DNA from: Blastomyces gilchristii SLH14081
Lineage: Eukaryota > Ascomycota > Eurotiomycetes > Onygenales > Ajellomycetaceae
Assembly (NCBI RefSeq): GCF_000003855.2
Contig: NW_003101658.1
Location: forward strand, 1-64,000
Length of the DNA: 64,000 nt
Direction: 5' to 3'
Below the pieces are notes generated by a model that ran no database searches, had not been told where the DNA came from, and was given only the letters and a program-made list of their open reading frames with translations. The position numbers and the translations under genes were made by a program. This document shows positions 48,693-61,400 of the stretch, one piece after another (position 1 is the first letter of the stretch; each line of letters begins with the position of its first letter).

Positions 48693-50728
48693 CGTTGGAG
48701 ATGAGAGGTAGGGGGCGAAACTGGCCCGGGATCAACTTGATAATTGACAGGGAGGGAAAGATTGCGCAGGGAAACGGATCCGTGCGGGGTTTGTGAGCGC
48801 CGGAGATGCACGCATTTGTCGTCCTGGGAGTATAGACAGTTTGGATATCTAATAGAGCGACTAAATGAAGGTTCTCGTAAATTGTGGGAGTGGACTGAAA
48901 GATCTGACAACTAGGAACAGGAAGAAACGTCGCGAAACAGTTTTGTCGTTTCTGGAATTGCGTAAGGCAAAGTTGCAGAACAAGGAACGGACTGCGGAAG
49001 AGAAAACTGGAGAGACACAAAATCCAAAAATGAGCGGAGAAGAAGGTTAAAGTAAGGCAGGGCGAGCCATGGGCCATGGATGGGCGTGGTGTGCGGTGCC
49101 TGGCACTGGTATATGTATGTATGTATGTATGTACGGAGTATGTATGTACATGTACATGTACTTGCCTCCACAGCAGGGTCGCACGGCAAAAAGCAGGTAT
49201 TGTGACATAGCCGTTTGGGGATTCCAGATCGCATCTCCGTCACAAAACATCCATGCCACTTCGCCGGCATCTATACCGATGCAAGCGAGAGAGAAAAAAG
49301 AAAGGAAAGGAAAGGAAAAGAACCCTTTTCCTAGATCCAGCAGTTTGGTCAATCAAAACAGCGTCCTCCACGCCTCCAATGGCTGGCCATTCGAGCCTGT
49401 ATCGACCTCGACCTTCGTTTCAATAATATCCCATTGACTTGGTGCATCTCTTTCTGTACGGCACACGCAGGTAAACTTAATACCTGCAATGCAGCCTGGC
49501 AGAGGACGATAACGCATTTCGCCCGGTTTCGCTTTGGTGCGCAGTGTCGAACTGTTAACTGTTAACTGTTAGTCCTTGGGCGGGGGCTCGAGGCCCGTGG
49601 GCTGGAACGGAGGGACACATGTTTCAATTTTCCACAGCCACGCAACGCCGCAGACAGCAGAAAGCACATCCATCATCTTGCGCAGTTGGAAATCTGCAGG
49701 CGGGATGCTGCTCCATCGTCATCGTGATCGCCTGTGGATTTCTTTTTTGAGGTCGTTGAAAGCCATGGTCCGCCTTAGCCTCCCGAGGGGCTGCACTAGC
49801 CTCGATCAGCGTCCATCCGCGACATGCCTGCTTCCGTGCTGGTTGCTTGTGGGGAGCAGGGCGCTTCTCAACCACTCATGAGCTCGTGTCCTTGACTGGT
49901 GCTAACTTCTAAGCTTGCTTGCCTGGGGTTAGTCGGGCCATCATCCAGCATTCCCGGGGGCTGTCTGAGCGGATGGAAAATAATAATGCACTACTCCGTA
50001 CAGGACATACAGCTCCGTACCAATCAGCCGCCGCCGTGTCTCTCAAAGCACCACGCCCAATTGCTGATTTTTCGTTGTGAGACCATTTGCCTCTGTCTGA
50101 CGTACGGGCACAGTAGCTGCTGCATTTCACGGGGAATCCAATTCCTTCATGTATCCGCCCAGTGAGCGCCTTTACCAATGATACATATATCTCATCCCGC
50201 GCCCCGCCGCCCCTGTTGATATTCGGATTATCTTTCGAGCAGATACTTTTTATGTGGAACGCCGGTGGAGTCAGTCCGTACGCAGTAGTTATATCCTTTA
50301 TGTCGTGATCGTTATTATTATCCCCTTCGTGTTTCAGACTTCCGCGCTGGGTTAAAAAAAGAATAAGAACTAATTATTGTATGAGCGAAGACACAACATA
50401 TCCTGTATCCCTAGCAGGCGCCATCACCGACAGCTGGGTAGGTCTAACAAGGACATTTTGAAAGCTTGGTTGTGCATACAAAAAAGAATACAGAACCCCT
50501 TCCCCATCTTCACTAACTTGATGGTTGGTGATATCTCCGGCTGCCTTGCGAAGAGGGTCCAACTAAGAAAAGGAGGAGTGAAGAATTGTACAAGTTTTCT
50601 GAAACAAGTTCACTAACTAACATATGCAATTACTATCATGTAACTATCATATTGCTTATTGCTTGCTTGCATGTGTTGTTGATCTTGATGTTGTTGGTCA
50701 TTATGAAACGAACATTTGAAGATGTTGG

Positions 50729-50764
<36 letters not shown>

Positions 50765-51296
50765 ACAGGCGTCGGATTGGGTTAACTTTGAAAACTGCTC
50801 AATATCAATGAGCCTACAGTAGGATATAACACACGTGAGATGGAGAGAGAGAGAGAAATGGAAGAAACACAGTGTGATGATGAAGAGATAACGGTTGAGG
50901 CAGTGGGAAGTCTATTTATTTACAACAACCAGCTCCAAGAGTCCTTAATCTGGATGACTTGAAACAAAACACTAACGTAACTACTAACTAACAACTTCTT
51001 TATGAAACAACACAGCCAAGTAGTTAATTTGGTAATAGTTAACTTCAACTGACTGATCTTAGTTATACATAAGTTCTCTTAATTATAGGTGGTAGTTATA
51101 GATTTTCTTCAAGTTGAGGACAACATGTCTGAAACACGAATATCTGCATTGAAATATGACAGGATCATCCATATACATACAATATAACTACTTGTTTAGC
51201 GGCATTAGTTAAAATCTTAGGGGAGGTGAGATCAAGATTCAGCCTTGTGACAATAGGTTTGTTTCATCAACTGAGGCATGTGCTTGAAACGGACGT

Positions 51297-51331
<35 letters not shown>

Positions 51332-53177
51332 TGTATTTATTTATATTTTGGGGATAAATTAACGCTCTGTTCAAATCCATTTCATCGATGGCGAGAAACG
51401 GTCTGGCAAGCAAAGCATCCCGAGCAGCAAGGAGAGTGGAAGATGGAAGAGTGACAGCTAACTAACTTTCCATGATAAATAATAAGATTGTTCGAATTCC
51501 AAAGAGAAATCAAGCTAAGAGACACGGGACGCGTTTGTTTATTCTTCTCGTCTTGTAAGGAATAACTATTGAGTTAAACGCGCTGGGGTGGAACGCAAGG
51601 GGGGGCAAGTTTGGGTTTTCTGTTTTCTCCGTGGCGGAGATTAGCTATAGCCCCTTCTTGTGCCTGTAATTTCTTCTCTTCTTCTTGGACAGTCAGTCCG
51701 CTTGATGGGGGATTGAACATTGGGGGTGTAGTTTATGCTCATGGGGTTGGTTATATATCACTGACACGAACACCGTGCATTAACTAGCCGCCGGTGGTGA
51801 TGGAGTGTTGATTAGTCTTTGTGTATATGATTCTTAATCCGAGAGCAACATTCAAGAGTGGTGAGTACCAGATGAGACAGTGACTTGTATTCCACGCCCC
51901 CGGCGCGCGTCTCCCCTGGCTAGTATTTTGGCGATATCGTATTTATCATGTCATGTCGTCATCAACCTTTTTGCCCAATCTAGGCCCTTGGAAGCGGGCT
52001 GCTCAAAAATATACATTGAGTTAACTAGATTGAATAGTTAGCACTTCCACTCCACTTTCATCATTCTTCACGGATATGCTCGCATGGATATACTACCACT
52101 ACTCTACTGCTACTACTCCGTACTATGTACGGGATGCTTGCTTGTTGGTTCTTTTTAGCTACGGATAGCTAGGTATCTAGATTCTCCTACACAACCTTGC
52201 CCGGATTAAGAGGACTGACTGACTGACTGACGGCGTTCCTGGATGTCAATTCCTTGTTTTCTTCCCCACCGTCCAAACCCGGTTTTACGGTCCTCCTAGC
52301 TAACAAAATAAAAAACGGAAGGTTGAATCGAAGAACGGCGCAGCTTGAGCGGATTCGGATGACGCGCATGTAATCTTTGGGAAGAATACTGAGAACGGCC
52401 GCGGGATGATGTTGTGTCTGTCTCAACTGGCTTTTCTCCCCCACTTGCTCCTCTAATAACTTAGTTATTGCAAAGGCCAAAGAGCCTTGTCTCCGGCCGT
52501 GTAGCCATGTCCTGCAGCGCTTCGGGAAACATGCGGTGGGTTGGCTGCCATTTAAACCCTCTATTGTCCCGCATGGACACGGCAGCAAACCTAACAATCA
52601 TTTCCTATCTTGTTTCAGGACGGCTTTATTTTTATTTTTTATTTTTCTTCTTCTGTTTCTTTTTCTTTTTCTGTGTGTTTGGGTGGTTTTATCTCCCTGC
52701 CCTACATATCTCGCGTTATGTTGTTGTTGTGCTCCTCCTGATCGCGTCCTCCTGTTGGTAGAAGGTTTGACCATCTATCTTTTAGTTAACTCTCAGCACA
52801 TTTGAGTTTTTTTTTTTCTACGCTTTTAAAGGAAATTGGTTTGTCCAATTGTTTACCTTGTACTTTTATTTGCCCCCCCCCCTCCTCCCCCTGCCTGGTC
52901 CACGTTCAAAAGAGTAAGACTTTGTCCTTGGACCAATCTGTGCACCGGGCGTGACGGACTCTGAGCCCCCCATATCCTAGCTCGCCGAACAATACCCGTT
53001 GAGCGGAGTATAGCGGGAATTTGTCTACAATTCTATTGAATACACTCGGGTGCTCTAGAACTTGCTGTCAACCACTGTTCCTATCTTCTGAGAGTTCACC
53101 TATCTATCTATCTACAAAGCTTTTTATATTATTACTCAATTGGCGTGTGAGCGGCCGGCGGGTACGCGCGGGCGAAG
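48693..53177. other. 4.5-kb divergent intergenic region
   Basis: It lies between two outward-facing genes. No convincing gene; the 136-residue frame at 52187-52597 (-) has no domain. Simple repeats: (TATG) at 49112-49134, a 32-base T run at 50732-50763, (TTTA) at 51296-51344, (CTGA) at 52211-52231, a C run near 52875. Three copies of the octamer ACGGAGTA/TACTCCGT (49133, 49992, 52114). It may contain noncoding transcripts, but the sequence alone gives no support. Confidence 0.5.
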
Positions 53178-54377
53178 ATGCAGAGGCCTCTTCTCCTCTA
53201 CTTCCTGGGTTCGTCGGCAATCCTATGCACCACGACATCAGCCATTGTCAATGGGGTGTTTGCTGCATCGCTCGAACACGCAGTCTATGACAAGGCATTC
53301 CTTGCATATGTGGCAGTGGTGCTCACGGCCATAAGCTCGATTGTCCTGGGCCTGCTACTCGTCTCATTTACGACGAATGCAACAAGGGGCGGGCAGTTTT
53401 GGAGATCGTGCCATGGATTGGCTTTCATCCTACTGGGCGCAATCCTTTGCGCTGCACTCATATTCGTCGCAATTACACTGCGAGCCTGCGATTCCGCCCT
53501 ATTCAAGAACTCGAGGGCTATTCGAATCCCCCACCGTACCCGCGCACTCTACACCGCGTGGTGCGGGGTATGGGCTGTAGCCATTGCTCTACAGATATTA
53601 TTCTACGTCGGCTTAGCATTGCCTCCAGAGCATAGGCCGACCTTGAGAATCGACGCGATATCCAAATTAGCCTCAAGCGCAGCCAGGTTTCTACGATTCA
53701 AGGGGCATCTTATAAGGCTGATAGGGAGGAGACCCTCAATCTCCGCCCAATCTACCACATCACCAGAGCACAAACACCCTCCCAGTGCCCCAGCGAATTC
53801 GCACTGCGACTCAGAACAGAAACACAGCGATTCGTTGCTATATCCGGGCAACCCCATCCTAAATCTGCACATTCTGCAACATCTCCAACAACATAACCGC
53901 GGCCACAGCCAAAGCCGCCAACAAGTTAAATATCCAACACCTGGCAATGCAGCCTCCTCCTTTAACAGCAGCAGCAGCCCACTGGAGCAAGAACATACAT
54001 TCGACCAATGGGACACCTCCAGCGTCCCGCGCGAGATCTGTGACGCCCTCTTTCAGTCAAGTCTGCAAAAGACTTCCCCCATGAACCGCTACAGTAGCCC
54101 AGAATACAACAATAAACTCAGCAACAACGATCGTTACAAACCAACCTCCCGACCCAACAGCCGCGCATCCTCCTTCACAAACACCACCGCAGCAACGACA
54201 ATAACCGACCCCTCAATAACCTACCACCCACTCCGGCAATCAGCCGGCCCGCCCCTGCGGGACACCCGCGAAGATTCCATCCTCCCAGACTCCCCAACCA
54301 TAACCTCCCTCTCCTCCTCCCTGCCCAGCTCCCCCATCTCCCCCATCTCCCCCAGCACCCGCCCCAGCTCCAGTTGA
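53178..54377 (+). CDS. Four-helix membrane protein with a Ser/Pro/Gln-rich tail
   Basis: A single exon of 399 residues. Four hydrophobic segments: about 5-30, 40-65 (YVAVVLTAISSIVLGLLLV), 77-100 (GLAFILLGAILCAALIFVAI) and 127-150 (AWCGVWAVAIALQILFYVG). The rest (150-399) is hydrophilic, rich in Ser, Pro, Asn and Gln, and probably cytoplasmic. The tetraspan layout resembles MARVEL-like or small fungal plasma-membrane proteins, but I recognise no family signature. The start is the only ATG before helix 1. The last codons run through a repetitive CCCCCATCT tract. Beyond the stop a different frame stays open to about 54480 (DADPLLDFLF ...), so the true C-terminus is uncertain. Confidence 0.75.
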   Translation: MQRPLLLYFLGSSAILCTTTSAIVNGVFAASLEHAVYDKAFLAYVAVVLTAISSIVLGLLLVSFTTNATRGGQFWRSCHGLAFILLGAILCAALIFVAITLRACDSALFKNSRAIRIPHRTRALYTAWCGVWAVAIALQILFYVGLALPPEHRPTLRIDAISKLASSAARFLRFKGHLIRLIGRRPSISAQSTTSPEHKHPPSAPANSHCDSEQKHSDSLLYPGNPILNLHILQHLQQHNRGHSQSRQQVKYPTPGNAASSFNSSSSPLEQEHTFDQWDTSSVPREICDALFQSSLQKTSPMNRYSSPEYNNKLSNNDRYKPTSRPNSRASSFTNTTAATTITDPSITYHPLRQSAGPPLRDTREDSILPDSPTITSLSSSLPSSPISPISPSTRPSSS

Positions 54378-54515
54378 CGCAGACCCTTTACTCGACTTCC
54401 TCTTCTCATCATCCACCCAATTCAACCTATTCCGCTCAGAAGCACAAACCCCGGAATCGACAGCGGCGATGCCACCGTAATAATCCCTACGATTCCTCCC
54501 TCTTGCTCTAGGCGC
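54335..54515 (+). repeat. Left arm of a diverged inverted repeat
   Basis: Its core (54382-54500, from CCTTTACTCGACTTCCTC to CCTCCCTC) matches the reverse complement of about 55215-55340, at roughly 85 % by eye with a few indels. It covers the last codons and 3' flank of the membrane-protein gene. Confidence 0.85.
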
Positions 54516-55056
54516 GGCTCTTAAAGTCCCACATTACCGAATGCACGGTATCTACGTCAGGCGGTTTATCTGGGAGCACAATGATCAGCACCTGAGCCAG
54601 ATGGCAGCGTTTCACAAAGAGTAAAAATATAACAGAGTAAGTAAGGGAGATGAGAGCATGGGTGCCGTCTTCGCAAAGATCAGAAAGGGGTAGACACCGC
54701 GAGACGAAGAGCATAGGCACTCGCTACGCGAGCGTCGGCGTAGACGGGAAACACGTAAACCAATGGACAGGTGTGAGAGACGATAGTTGGATGGCCAGCA
54801 GGAGCGCAGGACGTGCGCTAGGTTCTATGTGCTGATCATAGAGAGTAGCTGCGATAGCATTGATGAATCAGCGACGTATGAAACGTAATGGAGGAGCAAC
54901 AGTTAACAGTCGGTTGAGATGTAAGTGATTGTTATAACGGTAGGCGAAACTGGCAGGGTGATGAGAGTGAAGAGGAGCAACCAGAGGCCCGAGCCCCTAG
55001 ACCTCATGTGCACATTCAAAGCAATTTGGCTATCGGGAGATCTAGGGTAAGTGTGA

Positions 55057-55156
55057 NNNNNNNNNNNNNNNNNNNNNNNNNNNNNNNNNNNNNNNNNNNN
55101 NNNNNNNNNNNNNNNNNNNNNNNNNNNNNNNNNNNNNNNNNNNNNNNNNNNNNNNN
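55057..55156. other. Assembly gap, 100 N
   Basis: Exactly 100 N, the conventional placeholder for unknown length. It lies between the arms of the inverted repeat and next to a (GAGAGG) run (55190-55224), both of which hinder assembly. Confidence 1.
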
Positions 55157-55199
55157 TTGCCCTAGTTTCTGGAGGACATCCTTTCCTAGTCGAGAGGGA

Positions 55200-55395
55200 G
55201 AGGGAGAGGGAGAGGGAGAGGGAGGATTGTAGGGATGATGATGGTTGGCGTTGCCGCTGCCGATTCCGGGGTTTGTGCTTGCTGCGGGGAATAGGGGGAG
55301 TTGGGTGGATTATGGGAAGAGGAAGTCGAGTAAAGGATCTGGATCTGGTTCTGGTTCTGGTTCTGTTGGGAGAGATGGGGGATAAGGGGAGAGGG
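55200..55395 (-). repeat. Right arm of the diverged inverted repeat
   Basis: Read on - it follows the 3' end of the 53178-54377 gene, including ACTCGACTTCCTCTTC and CACAAACCCCGGAATCG. It carries extra (CCAGAA) repeats at 55340-55365 and a (CCCTCT) run at its inner end. No upstream coding part of the gene is present to the right, so it is a partial copy. Confidence 0.8.
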
Positions 55396-55930
55396 AGTAG
55401 GGGCGGAAGTAATTGCTTTGGATTTTGGATATGTATAATACGGTAGATTTACGATTGATATCTGAGAGGTTCTTATTTTTGTTTTTTTTTATCTCTTATT
55501 ATTATTATTATTATTTTATTTTCGAATTATTTACTCGGACAATTGAAACAGTATAGTATACATTTATCAATCAAAATGGACAGACAGACAGACAGACAGA
55601 CATACTGTAGAAAAAATAGAGTGGTTTTATCCCAACCTGACAAAAATGCAGTTTTCCAAGACATAAAATTTAAAACATTCAAATTTTTCATGATATCATT
55701 GACTTTTGTAAATAATTACTTTATTTGTGTGTGCTAGATAAATAACGTAGATTGCAAGGACACACAGATCTTGGGTATGATTCATGAGCACAAACAAGTC
55801 AACATTACGCAGTAGTAGTATGCAAGCAAGGTATACAAATATGTTGTGCTCATCACTTTTAACACCACCTGCTGGGGGGGAGGAGGAAGACATAAACAAA
55901 TGTATCTCTGCTTCAATGGCCATGCTGTTC

Positions 55931-55984
<54 letters not shown>

Positions 55985-56710
55985 GCAAATTTGCAATATT
56001 GGTTATGCTATGCTAGTTAACTCCTAGCTAGCTACTCTACACAGATATTACAGATTAGTTGCGCTGACAGAGTTCTTTTCCTTTTTCTTTTTCTTTTCTT
56101 TATTTTATATATATATATTTTTTAAAGGCGTCATATATTTGTCAAAAAATACAAATGATTGCTTTGTGATTGTCAAAAATGACAAGGATGTAGTTAGGAT
56201 GTACTGCGTAAGTAAAACTTCATATGAGCAGCTCATCAAGGGCTAGAAAAGCGGGAGGAGGAGGAGGAGCGGGAAGAAAGGAAGTGAATCAACTGCGTAA
56301 TAGACTGTAGAGGTAGGAATTTCGAGGGGGAGATTTTGAAATGTCCACAGTGGAACTACTCTGTACATCTGTAGGTTGTTATCGTAACTATGTATGTGTG
56401 GAGTTTATGTGGCAGGCATTTAAATGGTCAGAGATTTGCTATTCTCTATTCTAATGTTTCTACGGAGTAACTTACACTGTTGGTGATCAGTTGAGACTTG
56501 AGAGATTCTTTTTTTTTTTTTTTTAACCATGAAACACTCCAAATACATTTATAATATTCATCATGGCATACAATACAATACACAACTCTGTCTCTCAAAT
56601 ACTCCTCTCTAATTCCTTTTTACACCGTACTGTAGTTACTTCATTCTCCAGTCAGCCAGTTCAGTTCGTATATACGGAGTATATATATCTCAGCAGCAGC
56701 AGCAAGCAGG

Positions 56711-56745
56711 GTTAGGTTAGGTTAGGTTAGGTTAGGTTAGGTTAG
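56711..56745. repeat. (GTTAG)7, interstitial TTAGG array
   Basis: Seven perfect pentamers. The unit is TTAGG, not the TTAGGG telomere repeat usual in filamentous ascomycetes, and the array is internal. Confidence 0.95.
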
Positions 56746-57151
56746 GTTTTCCAAACTCCACCACCACCAACTTAAACTCGCAGGACAAGCTGTTCCAGCC
56801 AATCACCGCTGCCCCGGCGTGCACTAACTCCGAGTTAACTGGCAACGGTTTAATGGATGTGCAGGGGGTGGGGGGGGGCCGGGTAAAATATAATGTATGT
56901 TACCGTACGTACCGTACAGACACCCGCCCGGATGGATTGCAGCGGTAATAATACATAACTTACACTAATAAGTTACGGCTTGTGTGGTGGAAAATTTCCT
57001 CTCTTCTATCTAACATCTTCCTCCTCCTCCTCCCCCCCCTTAACTCCTAACTAACCCTTACGCTGTAGTTATGTTATACGGAAAGTAACGGAGTAGATTG
57101 CTTGAATATTATATCGCCATCATCTTCGTGCTGGGGAAGGCAAATGTTTCT

Positions 57152-57196
57152 CTTACAACCCTTACAACCCTTACAACCTCTACAACCTCTACAACC
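57152..57196. repeat. 9-bp minisatellite, 5 units
   Basis: CTTACAACC three times, then TCTACAACC twice. Noncoding position, upstream of the RGG-box gene. Confidence 0.9.
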
Positions 57197-58454
57197 CTAG
57201 CTGGAAAGGGTGAGAGTGAGGGAGTTTACTTACTACGTTATTCATCCGCACCCCCGGTTGCTTCTACTTGGAAACTTCTTTCTTGATAATAATCAAAAAA
57301 ACCCTTTTCCTCCCAGTCTTGTCCCGCCTACTTTTTCCACTTATGCAATGGATGCATGACCAGTAACTACCTACGAGGCCCGCCTTGACAGTTATCGCTT
57401 TTGTGTGCGTTGTTGCTTTTTACTTGTGGTATGATTTTTTTTTCCTTTTTCTCTTTCCTTTTCCTTTTAAGCCTAATAAATTCTGTTGTGAAGCAACAAC
57501 CGTTATATTACGCTCAACCTCAACCTTCTTCCTAGAGCAAACCAGAGAGAAAGAAATCTATCTTATCTTCTTCTTCTATGAAATTCACATCTCCTGCTTG
57601 TTTCCTCCTCCCCTGCCTTACTTGTTCCCCCGATTCCTTGCTTTTCGTATTTTCTTTATTCTGACGGGGGGCCAGCCAGTCAGTAGTATAAAACTACCTT
57701 ACTACTCCTCCTTCTCCACCAAAACCCGCAGCAGCAAAAAAAACTAAAAAAGCCCTGTGAAATATTGAAAAATCTAAACCATCCCCCCCCCCCCCAAAAC
57801 TCATCGACCAATGAGAATGTGAGGAAAATCAAGTCTTTGTCGCTTTTTTCTTCTTTTCGTCTCGTTTTTCTCTCGCTGCTCTTTTTTATTTTAAAGACCT
57901 CCTCCTGCTTACTACATCGCCGGGCCCTAATTTAGCTGTGTGTTTATTTATTTTTTGGAGTGAAGAAGTTAGTTGTTGTTTCATCCTCTCTAACTGTAAT
58001 ATTTCCTTTTTTTTTCTTCTATCCTTTCGGTTGTTTCAGTTCCTTGTCGTTCTACCTATTTAATCTTTTGGACCTTCTCGATTGCTGATCATTCTTGTGG
58101 CTGTTTGCGAAATCTACCACGCCAAACCGTTCCTTGTCTTCTTCTTGCTAACAACTTGGATGCGCCGCTACTTTTACTGAAGTGATTATTCACTGAAAGC
58201 GCCGGTTGTAATTTTCTTTGGATTTCTTGGTCCGCCTCTTTTCTTACTCCTTACTCCCTACCTCGTTCTTTTTCATTGTTTTCTATTTTTCCTCGCGTTT
58301 TGTCGTACTGTACTCTTTCTTTCTTCACCTTTTTTCTCATACTTCTTCTCAGCGCCAAACTTGGGAAAACTCTCCTGATCACGTGAGCTGACCTCATCCA
58401 AACCTGCAGCAGAAAGTGTGAAAGATAACTCTCTGAGAACCCTACCTCCTGCTC

Positions 58455-61400
58455 ATGATGACCGGCCTTAAGCGCAAGTTGGACCAAACTCATGAATTGG
58501 GCAGTGCATCTGCAGTAGATTCTTCTCAGGGTGAGTATTACTGTCAGGAGCGCAATAGCGAATATCTCCTGTTAACCGCTGGTCATCCAGTATCATCTAC
58601 TTCATCCTCGAGCCGCGCGCGAGGTGGAAACCGTGGCGGCTCGCGATCGCGAGCAAGAGGCAAAGCCCGTGCTCATATTGGCCGCTCAAAGTCATTAAAT
58701 GGTAGTAGTCATGATGAACCTCTGCCTGTTCAATCACCCTCGGATCCGCAAACGCCACGCGCAAAAAGGGTCAGGAAGGCAAAGGAAGAGATCGCACATG
58801 AGAACGGCATTGCGGAAGCGAACACACCGCGCCCAACACGCCAATCTGCTAGGATTCTTTCCAAGTTCCATCATATGGATTCAGTGCCTGAGGAGCCCGA
58901 CGGCTCAGCTATCCAGCAACCAAACTTCAATGGGCCTCACGAGATCCATGTTGGTTCCGACGACGGGGAAGTGAATGGGAATGATACTGCGTCTAAATCG
59001 CCCAGTATACGCACCAGGAAATCAATTTCTGATTCGCAATTATTTTCGTTTAAATCGACCTTGACTGACTCGTCTCGGCGCCGTCGGAGCTCTGGATATA
59101 AAACCGAGGTCGAAACTTCTTCCCCTGAGGCGGTCTCGAAGCCTAAAAGCAAGTCCGTAGACGGCGGCGCTGGAAAAAGGAAAAATACAGCGACAATACC
59201 AGAGACACCTACCATTGGATCTGCGACTAAGCGGGCCAGCCCTGTGACTACACGGAAGCGAAATTCCACTAGCAAGACTACTGGGCCAGCAGAAACCCTA
59301 AACGCACGCACGAAAAATTTCAAAATAGAGATGTCAACTTCTTCTGGTAATGGGATGCAGTCCCCATCTGAGAGAAATGGCGATGATAAAAATGGCGATG
59401 GTGACACAGACCTACCGGCCCCGGAAACCAGGCGCACGCGACCAGTTCCGCTTCTTAAGATCCGCAATGCGGATTCGCCTGCTCAGTCAATAGAGCTGGA
59501 ATCTCCTTTAGCAGCAAGGGAGGGCACCCCAACGGAGGTATCAGGCTCCCGAGCTGCAACCCCGTCGGAAACTGCAGAGTTGTCTGCCAGCACACTGCCA
59601 AGTGTTTCGGGCAGAGGTCGTGGACGCGGCGGATTTAGAGGAAGGGCAAGAGGGAGAGGATGGGCTCGCGGTCGTGGGAGAGGTGGTCGGGGTCGGGGTG
59701 CTGGAAGAGGCGGCCGTGGAGGCCGACTGCAACCAATCGATCGTGAGATATCCGTATCTCCCAGCCCGGTCATCAAGCAACTGCGTGAGCGACAAAAGGA
59801 ACTCGATAGGGTGTTCCGTCGAGTCGCGTCGGCTCAGCGGACCGCGCTTACCGTCATTGCGAATCGATCAGAAGCTAAACTCATTAAAGATGCCAATGCA
59901 CACACGACAGTCCCTGAATATAATCAAGTCATGAAGGCTCTTAAGGCTAGGCTGCAAAAGAGACTGGACGTGATTGAGAACGAATATAATTGGCGTGCAA
60001 AAGCTGCGGATGCCTTACTCGAGGCTAACAAGGAACGGGTCAATAGTAACTTCCATGTAAGTGCTACTGGTTCCCCCGCTGCTTTCCTTTTCAAACTTGC
60101 AAAGATCTAACTTTCACTAGGATAAGTCCCGACATATCAGAGAGGAGCATCTCCTCGCTGCTCAAGGGAGCTATATGGCCTTTGTGGAACAGTGTCGCCA
60201 GGCAGAGGACGACGACCACACTGAGGTAAGGCTCCATTGGAAACCCTGAGATGGGCAGTTTAGAATATGGAGAGAACAAAAAACTTACGAAAAATTACAG
60301 ACCGACGAATCAGGATCAGAAGCAGACATTGCTCCTCGTCGACGTTCTGTTCGCGGATTCAATAGTTCTTTTGTCAGAGACCCCAAGGGTGCCGCACTCT
60401 ATGAACGGGCTGCTTATGGGTGGGAAGACTTTATACAGCGAGCGAAAATCGAAAATGATATTTCTCCTCAAATAAAGGAGATAACCCAAGAAGCACGGCC
60501 ACCAGTTCTTGTCAGCGACAGAATCTCACAGCTTACGGAGGCGTTAACCGAACTTTGCCAGCGCGAAGAAGATCGGACGTCTGAGGGGAAACCTTCTAAT
60601 GCAATGCCTGTAGAACCTCCTACGGCGCTGAGTACTCTTGCCGATGTCGCTATGGGAGACATTGGCCAGCGGCCAGCGCAACAGCCCGCATATGGGCCTC
60701 CCTTACCAGGCCCGCAGCTTGCGCCCTTCCGCAACCTTCCTGGTGTTACTCAAGAGCTTCCCCCGCAGCCATATCACCCTCCACTTCAGCATCAACCACC
60801 ACGACTGTCAACAGACCAACATTCCCGCGGACTACACAGAACAATACTTCCCCAGCCTGTACTCGGCCAGATGATACCGCCAACAGACCCGCGGTCTTTC
60901 CTCCCACCTCCGACTCAGCACCAACCGGCCCCACCGCCACCTCCACCTGACTCCCAACGCGGATTACCCAACCTCCCACGCCGCATCCTCCCCGCCTCAA
61001 GTCGCTACCCTTCCATCCCCCATCTAAATGAACTCCCTGACCCATTCTCCTCTACGCATCCGCACCTGCCCCCACCACCAAGTATGGCATATCACCCGGG
61101 ACCCTATCCTCCCCACTGCCCTCCGCCACATGTTGCGCATGGCCCTCCTCCCCCGCCGCCACAATACATGCACGCGCCGATTGGGCATGTAGCGCTAGGC
61201 CCGCCCTACCATCACGCGATTTACGGACACCCGCCACCTCCACCTCCACCACTCCATCCGGGCTCACAACACCCAGCGACGCACCACCAACATCAACATC
61301 AACAACAGCTCCAACCGCACCACCAACCACTTCCCCTCCCTCGCCCGCAGAATGCACACCCGTATCAGCAGCAGTACCCCCAACATCAACCACATCAACC

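Larger units (their letters stand above)
54516..58454. other. Intergenic region with gap, microsatellites and a TTAGG array
   Basis: Besides the gap and inverted-repeat arm it holds (ATT) at 55933-55984, (CAGA) at 55579-55601, a T run at 56510-56524, (GTTAG)7 at 56711-56745, a 9-bp minisatellite at 57152-57196, C runs near 57031 and 57783-57796, and three ACGGAGTA octamers (56462, 56674, 57088). From about 57840 to 58454 the + strand is pyrimidine-rich, as expected for the leader of the next gene. No gene recognised. Confidence 0.55.

Noticed and set aside
48571..49077. 168-residue ORF on - overlapping the DUF3431 start
   Set aside because: Overlaps the first coding exon in another frame; residue mix typical of noncoding frames.
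52187..52597. 136-residue ORF on -
   Set aside because: No domain, no splice-supported extension, unlike neighbouring genes in codon pattern; probably chance.
56711..56745. Chromosome end or telomere
   Set aside because: Pentamer TTAGG array is internal, short and followed by genes.
57385..57747. 120-residue Phe-rich ORF
   Set aside because: T-rich leader sequence; hydrophobicity comes from poly-T composition.
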